DNA of 6,639 nt, taken from contig DLHV01000169.1 of assembly GCA_002483395.1 (NCBI GenBank), positions 1-6,639 on the forward strand, written 5' to 3'. Shown here piece by piece: positions 1-6,451 of this stretch (the stretch's first letter is position 1; every line of letters begins with the position of its first letter). The notes beneath the pieces were generated by a model that had not been told where the DNA came from, did not search any database, and saw only the letters and a program-made list of their open reading frames with translations. The position numbers were made by a program, and so were the translations under genes. The stretch is from Chloracidobacterium sp. UBA7659 (GTDB taxonomy: Bacteria; Acidobacteriota; Blastocatellia; Pyrinomonadales; Pyrinomonadaceae).

Positions 1-63
<63 letters not shown>

Positions 64-79
64 ATTAAATCAGCACTTT

Positions 80-109
80 AGCCTGCCAGTTCTGGACAGG
101 CTTTTGTTT
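80..109 (+). terminator. Rho-independent terminator of tRNA-Asn
   Basis: AGCCTG (80-85) pairs with CAGGCT (97-102). The stem continues with CCA/TGG past a bulged A and closes on a 4-nt loop. The run TTTTGTTT follows. It lies 16 bp after the CCA end and would stop tRNA transcription before it meets the convergent operon. Its minus-strand flank is less T-rich, so it would be a weak terminator in that direction. Confidence 0.8.
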
Positions 110-110
110 A

Positions 111-129
111 TTTCCTAGAAAGTTTCCTA
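111..129 (+). repeat. short direct repeat TTTCCTA, 12-bp period
   Basis: TTTCCTA occurs at 111-117 and again at 123-129. The inverted form TAGGAAA lies at 201-207, inside the end of the recombinase-derived gene. These could be arm-type binding sites for a helix-turn-helix protein next to an attachment site. The words are short enough to be chance. Confidence 0.25.
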
Positions 130-169
130 ACTCTCTCGAGACCATCTTGATAGTTTTTTGCATTGGAAG

Positions 170-198
170 ACAAAACAAAAACTCAATGCTCGCATTGA
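170..198 (-). terminator. Rho-independent terminator overlapping the operon's last stop codon
   Basis: TCAATGC (183-189) and GCATTGA (192-198) form a perfect 7-bp inverted repeat around 2 bases. In RNA this is most likely 6 bp with a CGAG tetraloop. On the minus strand it is followed by GTTTTTGTTTTG (171-182). The TGA stop of the recombinase-derived gene (185-183) lies within the stem. It marks the end of the three-gene minus-strand operon, facing the tRNA terminator 60 bp away. Confidence 0.7.
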
Positions 199-1091
199 TT
201 TAGGAAAGGGATAAGATGTTTGTCTTTGGAGTAGAGGACTCTGACGCCGACGCGATAAAAGCCTATTTTTCCTGCGTTTCGCTTTCGTAGAAGTGTCATT
301 TTGGAGATTCCTAAGAACTTCGAAGCTTCGGTTTCATTAATCAAAGGTTCGTTCAGTGTGTGTTCAGTTTGTTCTTGTTCGTGACTTTTGTGCGTTGAGA
401 GGTTTTGTTGCAGAGTTGTCGGCGTTTTAAAGGAATGAGCAGGAACTGCGAATTCCATATGGATATCGGTGCGGCCTATCGTGATCTTGCAGAGGGAATT
501 TTCAATCAGGATTCGCTTTTCTTTGGAAGTTAAGGTTTGCCATATTTCTTCTAATGAATGATTCGTATTCAGGACTTCGAGTTTTATGAGTTGAGTTAGG
601 AGGATTTCTTCCATATCCCCGGCCTTGATTTTCCTGCGGCAATTTGAACATATATAGCTTTGAAGATTGTTGATGTTCATTGGTCCGCCACACTCGCAAA
701 AGGCTAGACCAACGAAAAGATGAACTGGCGGCCTTGTTTGTTTCTTCCCTAAAAGGTTATTGGCTTTCTCCCATAGTTCATCCGAAACAATCGGATCGAC
801 ATAGATAGTCTGACCGTTTTCGATTCGGATTCCTTTGGCAGTTGAATCACGGATAAGGCGGTCGATGGTTGTGTCTGAAAACTGTGCGCCGTTTCTGGTT
901 TTGTAACCGAGATCGTTTAGAAGACTTGCGATGACCCGTTTGCGTTTATGTTTGAGAAATAATTCGTAAATGAGTTTTCTAACTTGAGCTTCAGAATTCT
1001 CGATCACCAATTGGCTGCCTTGCCAGCGATAACCAAACGGGGCGATGCCGCCGGAAGATTTATTGCTATTGTTCCCAGTCCTGCCGCTCAT
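183..1091 (-). CDS. Serine-recombinase derivative lacking the catalytic domain, fused to an excisionase-like HTH
   Basis: This is a 302-aa probable DNA-binding protein derived from a large serine recombinase. The protein begins a few residues before the usual start of the recombinase domain (GGIAPFGYRW at 14-23). That domain runs to about 112. A zinc ribbon follows, with C132-x-C134 and C148-x2-C151. Next is the LTSKEKRILIENSLCKITI segment (187-205), typical of serine-integrase C-termini. A linker rich in T, H, E and Q (about 222-248) leads to an excisionase/MerR-type helix-turn-helix at about 251-297. The usual N-terminal resolvase domain of about 130-150 aa with the nucleophilic serine is missing, and nothing resembling it lies in front, because the coupling ATPase gene occupies that DNA. 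The ATG overlaps the upstream TAA by one base (TAATG), with GGAAG just ahead, so translation is probably coupled. The DNA is AT-richer than the upstream gene. By inference it has no strand-cleaving activity and acts as a DNA-binding partner, directionality factor or repressor. Confidence 0.85.
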   Translation of the reverse strand: MSGRTGNNSNKSSGGIAPFGYRWQGSQLVIENSEAQVRKLIYELFLKHKRKRVIASLLNDLGYKTRNGAQFSDTTIDRLIRDSTAKGIRIENGQTIYVDPIVSDELWEKANNLLGKKQTRPPVHLFVGLAFCECGGPMNINNLQSYICSNCRRKIKAGDMEEILLTQLIKLEVLNTNHSLEEIWQTLTSKEKRILIENSLCKITIGRTDIHMEFAVPAHSFKTPTTLQQNLSTHKSHEQEQTEHTLNEPLINETEASKFLGISKMTLLRKRNAGKIGFYRVGVRVLYSKDKHLIPFLNQCEH

Positions 1092-4000
1092 TATTTCTTC
1101 CGTTCTTCCGCATTCTTCAAAATTTCCGCAATTGCCTGTTCCCTGATTTCTTGATCGGTTTCAGAGGTATCCTTGAAGCTAACATTGACCGTATAGCCTT
1201 TGACTTTCTCATCTTTTGATTCTGAATTTGCCTCACTGTTTAGTTTTTCAAGGAACAAATGAAAAAGCTCCGGTTCGAGAAAGTGAACCCGGGAAAGAAG
1301 ACCGTCTGAAATTACGCTTTCAGCACTTCGTCGAATGTTAGACAGATGCCTTTTGTCGTTTGAGATAACGACCACTTTATCGAATCCAGCCGCAAGACAT
1401 TTCTGGATGTTTTGAGTCTCGTATTGGGCTGTGTTCGTATTTGCGATCTCGCAGGCTATTTTCAACGACTTAGCTTCTAACGCCACATCGACCCGACCGA
1501 TGCCGCCGAAGACCTGTTGTTCGAGCGTCGCGACAAAGCCGTTGTCTTCACCAATTCTTTTTAGAATGTTCTGCAAATAGCGATGACCGTTTTCTTCTTT
1601 GGAAGATTCCGGGATCGGTTCTATAGATCGATCAGCGGCACCTTGCTTCTGCGCGGTTTCCTGAGTTGCCGTATCTCGTGTGTCTTCATTCGTCTTTGAT
1701 TTCTGTTTGGATGCCCCAGCTTTTGAAGCCGAGAAGTTTACGGCGATTAACGCCGCTTCGACCTCTTCCTTTGCTTTGGCGAAATTCTCTCTCGCATTTT
1801 GTAGGATTACTTGCCGCCGATGTTCGGCGGTTTTCTGATCAACTTTTGAAACACGTTCAACCGTCAGATTGAAATCGTATTCTGAACGCTCGATACGGGT
1901 GATGGCTTCGCCGACCCCTAGATTCTGCAAGGCTTTGCTATCAAAGTACGAAAAGCCGGAAGCAAATTTCTCGGCATCGCTGTCGCCAAGCCTGAAACAA
2001 ATGCGAGTGTGGCAGTTGGAAAGGACGCTTGAAGCAACTTCGGGACTTCGGCTTTGTATTTGACGATATTCCTGATGACTTAAATGTAATCCCAAATTGT
2101 ATTTGCGTACGCCGGACAGGATGCTTTCCATTGATGGCGTGATGAAGTGTTGGAATTCATCGAGGTAGAGCCAAAAATACGGTCTATCGCTGGAATCCTG
2201 GCGGCTTAAGGCTGTCTGGTAAAGCTTTGAGACAAGCAGCGTTCCGAGTAAATAGGCATTTTCTTCCCCGATTAAGCCTTGCGACAACTTTATTAGCAAG
2301 ACTTTCTTCTCATCCATTATTGATCGGAAATTAAGCTTAGTTTCTTTCTGACAAACGATGTTGCGGATCATCTTGTTGCGTAGAAACGAATCAAGACGAA
2401 TTAGGATTGAGGTTTGTGGTTTGTTTGTGAGATGCGGAAACTCCTGTTTCCAAAAGTAATGAACCGATGGGTCGTCAACAGTTTCTAAGAACTCGTCTCT
2501 AAAATTTTTCTCAACAAGAAACCGGCGCAGTTCAAATAATGTACCGCCCGTTTGACTTTCAACAAAAGCAAGAATGGCGTTAGCTAGAACCGAGTCCATG
2601 ATATCGCCCCATGACGTGGACATTCGACGGAACGTCGCCACCAGATCGGATGAGAGCAGATTCTTTTCAAGTTCGGAGGTGGCTTTGAGGATATTAAAGC
2701 CAACCGGAAAATCCGAATCTGACGGGTCAAAGAGAATGACATCTTGAAGTCTTCTGTCAGGAACATTACTGATAACGTCTTCGATAAGATCACCGTGCGG
2801 ATCGATGACACACAGCCCGCTGCCGAGTTCCATGTCCTGTTTAATCAGATTCAGCAGCAGCGTCGATTTGCCCGATCCTGTTGTTCCGATTACGTGGACG
2901 TGCATGCTTCTCAGTTTGTCCGACAAAGAGACCTGTCGGGTTTCACCTTCGTGAATGTTCTCGCCGAGCGTTACCGATGCCGTCTTTTCGTGCTCGTTCC
3001 TAAGGGCAAGCGGCGGGGCGGACTTGGTTGCCCGTTCGGTCCCGAACTTATCCGATCGGACCGACGGCGAGGGAAGGTGGACAAGTGGAACAAGCTCTGA
3101 GGCGTTGAGGATCATCCCGCTCCGGTGCGTGTGCCGAAGCAATAGGTCTTCTTCGTGTCGGTTTTCGTTGTAGCCATCGTTCGAGAGCGGGATAAGTTCG
3201 TTCGCGTCTCCCGAAACCGCGAATATGGAAACGAGCGCCGATCCGATTCGTTTTGCAAGTTCCCATGAACGCTCCTGGTTGGCGCTTTTCGCCCCGACAC
3301 GAAAGACACATGCAAAGAGTGGTTGCGAGAGTTTCTGTCTGAGACACCCCGCCATCTTCGGGACGTTGGCAAGAACAGAGTTACCCGCCATGTCGGTTGT
3401 CGCAAGGATCGCACTATTTGCCCAGTCGTATTGAGTTCCGTGGAAGAGGACTTGCAGTACAGCGGCCTCGCCGATTTTCACATCGGATAGAGATCCGACG
3501 ATGCCGATCAACGAGTCCGTCGCAAACCCGCCCTGACTTTGGAGCGGGATGACGAACTCGTGCGAGAGACCGAAATCGACGATGACCGGGCAATCCCCTC
3601 CATCGGCCCGCTGCGGCCAGTTACAAGCAAGAAAGCCACCCGCTTCGCGAAACTTCGAATCTGGAAAATAGGCACCAAGGTTCGAGCGAAGCAGCGATAC
3701 GTCTTTTTCGCGGCAGGTGAACTGGATAAGGATAATATCGGCAAGACCGATGATCTCGAAGCTGATCGGATAAGCGGATATCCGAAGGCTCGACAGAAAA
3801 CGCGCGGCCAGTTCGCCGCTGAGGTTCGCTTTCGCCGGTTGCGAGACCTGGAACTCGGTAAGCGGCGATTCGTCAAAATAAAGAGCCGGTTCCTCGTTCT
3901 CGACACTCTCCTGTAGAGCGGGCCGCTCCCCGCTCGGCCCCAGGGGCTGCTGCCTTCCATGCAGCTTTTCGACCCATGAGCTTAGAACTGTCGGCCTACG

Positions 4001-4144
4001 CCCGTCGTCGCCAGCAGGAATATAGTAGCCCGGAAAAGTACGAAACGGAGGTTCAAGTTCTACAGGCCAATCCCAGACCTGCCAACCGCGACCTCGCATC
4101 TCCCAGTCATAGAATTGCGTCGTTATCAGTTCTTCCGTTGTCAT
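1091..4144 (-). CDS. TraD/VirD4-like type IV coupling ATPase with C-terminal nuclease-fold-like domain
   Basis: A 1017-aa ATPase of the conjugative coupling / HerA-FtsK class, which in this family pumps DNA toward a secretion channel. An alpha/beta N-terminal region (about 100-400) precedes the motor. Walker A is GTTGSGKST (420-428). The VIDPHGDL motif follows (447-454), and Walker B is YLDEFQHF with D662-E663. Residues 765-805 look helical or coiled. Residues 806-852 form a polar, probably disordered linker. A C-terminal domain (about 855-965) has GRVDVAL (883-889), then CEIAN with E899, then YETQNIQKCLAAGFDKVVVIS (908-928). This resembles a PD-(D/E)xK fold, with alanine where the catalytic lysine would be. 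I see no TM helix, although VirD4/TraD proteins usually carry two near the N-terminus. The 5' part of the gene is richer in GC than the 3' part. Fifteen bases separate it from the two-TM gene upstream, and no good SD is seen. The ATPase class is firm; the C-terminal fold is inferred. Confidence 0.9.
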   Translation of the reverse strand: MTTEELITTQFYDWEMRGRGWQVWDWPVELEPPFRTFPGYYIPAGDDGRRPTVLSSWVEKLHGRQQPLGPSGERPALQESVENEEPALYFDESPLTEFQVSQPAKANLSGELAARFLSSLRISAYPISFEIIGLADIILIQFTCREKDVSLLRSNLGAYFPDSKFREAGGFLACNWPQRADGGDCPVIVDFGLSHEFVIPLQSQGGFATDSLIGIVGSLSDVKIGEAAVLQVLFHGTQYDWANSAILATTDMAGNSVLANVPKMAGCLRQKLSQPLFACVFRVGAKSANQERSWELAKRIGSALVSIFAVSGDANELIPLSNDGYNENRHEEDLLLRHTHRSGMILNASELVPLVHLPSPSVRSDKFGTERATKSAPPLALRNEHEKTASVTLGENIHEGETRQVSLSDKLRSMHVHVIGTTGSGKSTLLLNLIKQDMELGSGLCVIDPHGDLIEDVISNVPDRRLQDVILFDPSDSDFPVGFNILKATSELEKNLLSSDLVATFRRMSTSWGDIMDSVLANAILAFVESQTGGTLFELRRFLVEKNFRDEFLETVDDPSVHYFWKQEFPHLTNKPQTSILIRLDSFLRNKMIRNIVCQKETKLNFRSIMDEKKVLLIKLSQGLIGEENAYLLGTLLVSKLYQTALSRQDSSDRPYFWLYLDEFQHFITPSMESILSGVRKYNLGLHLSHQEYRQIQSRSPEVASSVLSNCHTRICFRLGDSDAEKFASGFSYFDSKALQNLGVGEAITRIERSEYDFNLTVERVSKVDQKTAEHRRQVILQNARENFAKAKEEVEAALIAVNFSASKAGASKQKSKTNEDTRDTATQETAQKQGAADRSIEPIPESSKEENGHRYLQNILKRIGEDNGFVATLEQQVFGGIGRVDVALEAKSLKIACEIANTNTAQYETQNIQKCLAAGFDKVVVISNDKRHLSNIRRSAESVISDGLLSRVHFLEPELFHLFLEKLNSEANSESKDEKVKGYTVNVSFKDTSETDQEIREQAIAEILKNAEERKK

Positions 4145-4159
4145 AGCGCTTCATGCGGC

Positions 4160-4828
4160 CTATCGTTGAAAGAACTCACGAAGAACAGGTTTGCGTTCGT
4201 CTCCCGTTATCTCTCTAATTCCCTTTGCTTTGGTCGTAGCGTCAACGGCCTCGAGGACTGCCTTGTGAGCCATCGTGCGAAACATTGCTTCGGTGTCGGC
4301 GCGAAAGTAGGTATTCGGCCTACAAAGCCGTTCGAGAAACGGTCCGATAAATGGAACGACAAAAATGTGTTCGGCAAACATTGATTCTTCGTTGCTAAGG
4401 ACAACAACGAGAAAGAAAAGTCCTGTCCCCAGAGCACAGCCCCACAGCAAAAAGCCAAGAATACCACCATAATACACGAACAGGAAGAATAAACATGGAG
4501 CCACAAACAGCAGTAGAAATACAGTTCCGATGATCGCCCAAAGCGGCGAGGGCAGCTTTTCGGCTGACCAAGACGAGAAGAAGAATCCGTTCCCGAACGG
4601 TGCGGCACAGATGTCGTAAAGATACCTCCCACGCGAGACACGCAGGTACTCTCGACCCGCCGAAAGGATGCCGCTTTCCTTCCAGGTCACACGCTCTAAA
4701 TGAATATCGGGAATTTCACGGTTCCTAACCGCGTCCTCGACCTGCTTGTAGAACTCAAGCGGTGATGCCTGCATTCCTTCGACCAGGGCACACCAATGCG
4801 AAAGCACCATCAGATTCCTATGTGACAT
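4160..4828 (-). CDS. Conserved-looking two-TM membrane protein of unknown function
   Basis: This 222-aa protein belongs to no family I can name. The soluble N-terminal part (1-93) has mixed charge and includes the segment REYLRVSRGRYLYDICAAPF (59-78). Two hydrophobic helices follow at about 96-119 and 121-145, joined by a very short GG turn, forming a hairpin. A C-terminal soluble part (146-222) ends in a charged stretch. No signal peptide is seen. The start is well supported: AAGGAGG sits 4 bases before the ATG. It is the first gene of the minus-strand operon and is separated by 15 bp from the coupling ATPase, which lacks TM segments. The position suggests, as inference, a membrane anchor or partner of that ATPase. 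A role in element maintenance unrelated to transfer remains possible. Confidence 0.85.
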   Translation of the reverse strand: MSHRNLMVLSHWCALVEGMQASPLEFYKQVEDAVRNREIPDIHLERVTWKESGILSAGREYLRVSRGRYLYDICAAPFGNGFFFSSWSAEKLPSPLWAIIGTVFLLLFVAPCLFFLFVYYGGILGFLLWGCALGTGLFFLVVVLSNEESMFAEHIFVVPFIGPFLERLCRPNTYFRADTEAMFRTMAHKAVLEAVDATTKAKGIREITGDERKPVLREFFQR

Positions 4829-4832
4829 AAAA

Positions 4833-4839
4833 CCTCCTT
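4833..4839 (-). promoter_or_regulatory. strong Shine-Dalgarno of the two-TM gene
   Basis: On the minus strand AAGGAGG is followed by TTTT and then ATG at 4828. It fixes this start. It is the only strong ribosome binding site seen in the minus-strand operon, whose downstream genes rely on close spacing or overlap. Confidence 0.85.
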
Positions 4840-4854
4840 GGGGATAGAAGTTTA

Positions 4855-4884
4855 CTTATAAACCAGATGAAGTAGGAATTTCAG
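4855..4884 (-). promoter_or_regulatory. candidate sigma70 promoter of the minus-strand operon
   Basis: On the minus strand CTGAAA (4884-4879, 4 of 6 to TTGACA) is followed after 18 bp by TATAAG (4860-4855, 5 of 6 to TATAAT). Transcription would start near 4848. That gives a short leader carrying the strong Shine-Dalgarno before the two-TM gene. The match is partial. Confidence 0.4.
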
Positions 4885-4914
4885 TATCCGATGCCAATCA
4901 AAATAAGCAGGATG

Positions 4915-5136
4915 TTATCCGTTTTCAATCTCGCGAGTCAAGGGCAACTTCCCCGAGGCGGATTTTTCAAGATTGCGGAGATCCTCTATTATAAGAGTAT
5001 CCCCCCAAAGCCATGATCCGCGACTTTCCGATCCAGGCAAGTCGAGTCTCGTAAAAAAGATCGATTTTCGTTTCTTATCAAAATCGAAATCCGCAGCTGG
5101 TGCATACCCCTCGCTGATCCAACTTTTTTCTCCCAA
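4915..5136 (-). CDS. doubtful 73-aa reading frame in the divergent spacer
   Basis: This frame would encode an acidic/basic mixed polypeptide with the segment FTRLDLPGSESRGSWLWGDT. Codon first positions are purine-rich, and the frame lies wholly inside the gap between the two operons, on the strand of the two-TM gene. Against it, the only start is TTG directly after a TGA, there is no Shine-Dalgarno, and no family is recognised. It may be a gene remnant or chance. If real, it would be the first gene of the minus operon. Confidence 0.2.
   Translation of the reverse strand: MGEKSWISEGYAPAADFDFDKKRKSIFFTRLDLPGSESRGSWLWGDTLIIEDLRNLEKSASGKLPLTREIENG
4964..4992 (+). promoter_or_regulatory. possible sigma70 promoter for the replication-relaxation gene
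   Basis: TTTTCA (4964-4969, 4 of 6) is followed after 17 bp by TATTAT (4987-4992). A start near 4999 would leave a leader of about 140 bases, with the 5061-5087 inverted repeat inside it. The -10 box sits in the near-palindrome CTCTATTATAAGAG (4984-4997). Confidence 0.3.
5061..5087. repeat. perfect 8-bp inverted repeat, probable operator
   Basis: TCGATTTT (5061-5068) and AAAATCGA (5080-5087) are exact reverse complements around 11 bases. Their centres are 19 bp apart, close to two helical turns, as for a dimeric regulator. There is no U-tract, so it is not a terminator. It sits 53 bp before the replication-relaxation start. Candidate binders are that protein's own winged helix or the small zinc-finger protein. 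Confidence 0.5.
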
Positions 5137-5139
5137 TCA

Positions 5140-6207
5140 ATGTCTGACCAAAAAGGAAAACGCTTAAAAAAATATTCACGCGAAGCTCGCGAAAACCTGC
5201 CGCCGCGTCGAATCACACCCCGGTCGATAGAGATCATCGACATTATTCGCCGGTATAGAATCATCCCGACATCGATGATCGTGCGTCTCGTGGATGGCGA
5301 CATGCGGACTACCGAGCGGCATTTGCAGAATCTTTATCATCAGGGTCTTGTAAACCGCTTTGCTTTTCCGGCAAGCTACTACCCGACGGAGTTTAACTAT
5401 TATCTGGACGATAAACGATCCCTGGCGCTCCTAATCAATGCAGGGCGCGATGCAGACAAACTCGATAACGAGGTCGTTCTGAACAATCGGGAAAAGCAAT
5501 ACGCCGAAATTACAATGGGAAAGCAGATGATAAAGATGCAGGGCCGCCTGCTTCACCTACACCACGAACTGATGATCTCCCGCTTTCACTACATGCTTGA
5601 GAAAGCGTGTTTGAAATCCGGCAATAAGATGAAATTGTCGGGCTTTTATCAAGGGTCACAGCTTTGGAATGATATAGAGGTGCGCAAGGTAGCGGCTAAC
5701 TCTGTCGGCACTCTGACCGAGACGGACGAACTAGAAACACTCCCCCACCGTCCGGATGCATTCTTTGCTCTGCAATTTCCCAAGCGAATCGGAGCGGACA
5801 ATACCCAGTACTTTTTCTACGAAGCCGACCGAAAAACCACGTCGATCAAGAAGATGCAAAAGAAGCTCCGCACTCACTTTCACTATGTGGTCAAGCAGAA
5901 GAAGCACTTAAACGACTACGGCGTTAAAAGGATCAAGGCCGTTCTGGTCGAATCGATCGAGGATCACTGGACAAACAACCTGCGGATCGCGGCCAGGCAT
6001 CCGATTGTTTCCGGCAGCAAGCCCAGTCCCCTGTTCTGGTTTACGACCTCGGACGTTATTTTTGAAAGGCCGTTGAATGTAACGATCAAAAGTGCTCAGA
6101 AGGAAGTTCCGGTCTACTTAGAAAAGCCCGAGATTGTCTTCGGAAAGATTTGGGCGACGCCGACCGACGATGCCGCACAGCCGGTGTTTCAATCATTAAT
6201 CGAGTAA
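5140..6207 (+). CDS. Replication-relaxation (Replic_Relax) family protein
   Basis: A 355-aa protein of a family found on plasmids and integrative elements, probably acting on element DNA at initiation of replication or transfer. After a basic N-terminus comes a winged helix-turn-helix: RITPRSIEIIDIIRRYRIIP (24-43), then recognition and wing parts to about 85. The core has HRPDAFFAL (203-211), YFFYEADRKT (224-233) and a Lys-rich helix ending RTHFHYVVKQ (244-253). The spacing of D206 with E228 and D230 resembles a PD-(D/E)xK-type active site, with D230 in the place of lysine. The ATG at 5140 has no Shine-Dalgarno (a pyrimidine-rich stretch precedes it). The frame is open upstream to 5017, but with no ATG, GTG or TTG, so this start is kept. 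The zinc-finger gene follows after 4 bp. It is transcribed divergently from the coupling-ATPase operon, an arrangement that supports a shared role. Family assignment is by motif recall; the enzymatic role is not established. Confidence 0.8.
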   Translation: MSDQKGKRLKKYSREARENLPPRRITPRSIEIIDIIRRYRIIPTSMIVRLVDGDMRTTERHLQNLYHQGLVNRFAFPASYYPTEFNYYLDDKRSLALLINAGRDADKLDNEVVLNNREKQYAEITMGKQMIKMQGRLLHLHHELMISRFHYMLEKACLKSGNKMKLSGFYQGSQLWNDIEVRKVAANSVGTLTETDELETLPHRPDAFFALQFPKRIGADNTQYFFYEADRKTTSIKKMQKKLRTHFHYVVKQKKHLNDYGVKRIKAVLVESIEDHWTNNLRIAARHPIVSGSKPSPLFWFTTSDVIFERPLNVTIKSAQKEVPVYLEKPEIVFGKIWATPTDDAAQPVFQSLIE

Positions 6208-6211
6208 AGCC

Positions 6212-6358
6212 ATGAGCGGATATAAATGTGCAGTTTGCCGGAGATCATTTTCGAGCTTCGCAATGTTACGAGACCATTCGCGCGAACACGAAAAACAAAC
6301 CAACCACTGTAATAACTGTGGAGCGAATTACCGACGGGACGCATATCATCGGTGCTAA
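6212..6358 (+). CDS. 48-aa classical C2H2 zinc-finger protein
   Basis: This small protein has the full classical C2H2 pattern: C6-x2-C9-x12-H22-x3-H26, with F13 and L19 at the standard hydrophobic-core positions (YKCAVCRRSF, then MLRDHSREH). A second possible zinc site follows in C33-x2-C36 with H46 and C48, ending exactly at the C-terminus. Residues 10-12 and 20-31 are polar and basic, as in DNA- or RNA-binding fingers. The ATG lies 4 bp after the stop of the replication-relaxation gene, so the two are probably co-translated; no clear Shine-Dalgarno is seen. Bacterial Ros/MucR fingers have a shorter C-to-H spacing (x9), so this is a different type. It may be a regulator of the element or a cofactor of its neighbour. 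The conserved metal ligands make chance coding unlikely. Confidence 0.8.
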   Translation: MSGYKCAVCRRSFSSFAMLRDHSREHEKQTNHCNNCGANYRRDAYHRC

Positions 6359-6376
6359 CTATTCGAAACTATTGTA
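6357..6376 (+). repeat. 10-bp tandem direct repeat AACTATT
   Basis: AACTATTCGA is followed directly by AACTATTGTA (two mismatches), starting at the stop codon of the zinc-finger gene. One copy per helical turn would suit a regulator bound on one face of the DNA. Two short copies could be chance. No terminator hairpin is seen between this gene and the next promoter. Confidence 0.3.
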
Positions 6377-6422
6377 TTACCGCGTACCTACCTAAAACCA
6401 TCAAACCGAGTTAAAAAAACAG

Positions 6423-6451
6423 TTGACATACTCTATAAATGAGGGTAATAT
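6423..6451 (+). promoter_or_regulatory. near-consensus sigma70 promoter
   Basis: TTGACA (6423-6428, perfect) and TAATAT (6446-6451) are separated by exactly 17 bp. A TTAAAAAAAC tract (6411-6420) lies just upstream, like an UP element. Transcription would begin near 6458, ahead of the gene starting at 6494. It is the strongest promoter match seen in the window. Confidence 0.65.

Larger units (their letters stand above)
4829..5139. other. divergent control region between the two operons
   Basis: This 311-bp spacer separates the minus-strand operon from the plus-strand replication-relaxation gene. It holds the Shine-Dalgarno and candidate promoter of the minus operon, a possible plus-strand promoter near 4964-4992, a perfect TATAAT on the minus strand (4993-4988) without a good -35, and an 8-bp inverted repeat at 5061-5087. 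A weak minus-strand reading frame (4915-5136) fills much of it. Nothing like iterons or a recognisable origin of transfer is evident. Confidence 0.6.

Noticed and set aside
2744..3347. Several 70-118 aa frames on both strands
   Set aside because: They overlap the region coding for the Walker A motor domain, which is unambiguous.
3508..3960. 150-aa minus-strand frame and the overlapping 125-aa plus-strand frame (3539-3916)
   Set aside because: Both lie inside the coupling ATPase gene in other frames, are rich in Arg/Ser or mixed without family features, and have no start signals.
4115..4641. 89-aa plus frame and 144-aa minus frame over the two-TM gene
   Set aside because: The 222-aa frame has a strong Shine-Dalgarno and coherent TM helices; these are its shadows.
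4971..4980. TGCGGAG match to the tRNA-Asn 3' end as a second attachment site
   Set aside because: Only seven bases match, with no extension on either side, so it is consistent with chance.
4973..5303. 64-aa plus and 104-aa minus frames around the replication-relaxation start
   Set aside because: The 64-aa frame uses a TTG start without a ribosome site; the 104-aa frame overlaps the winged-helix coding region on the other strand.
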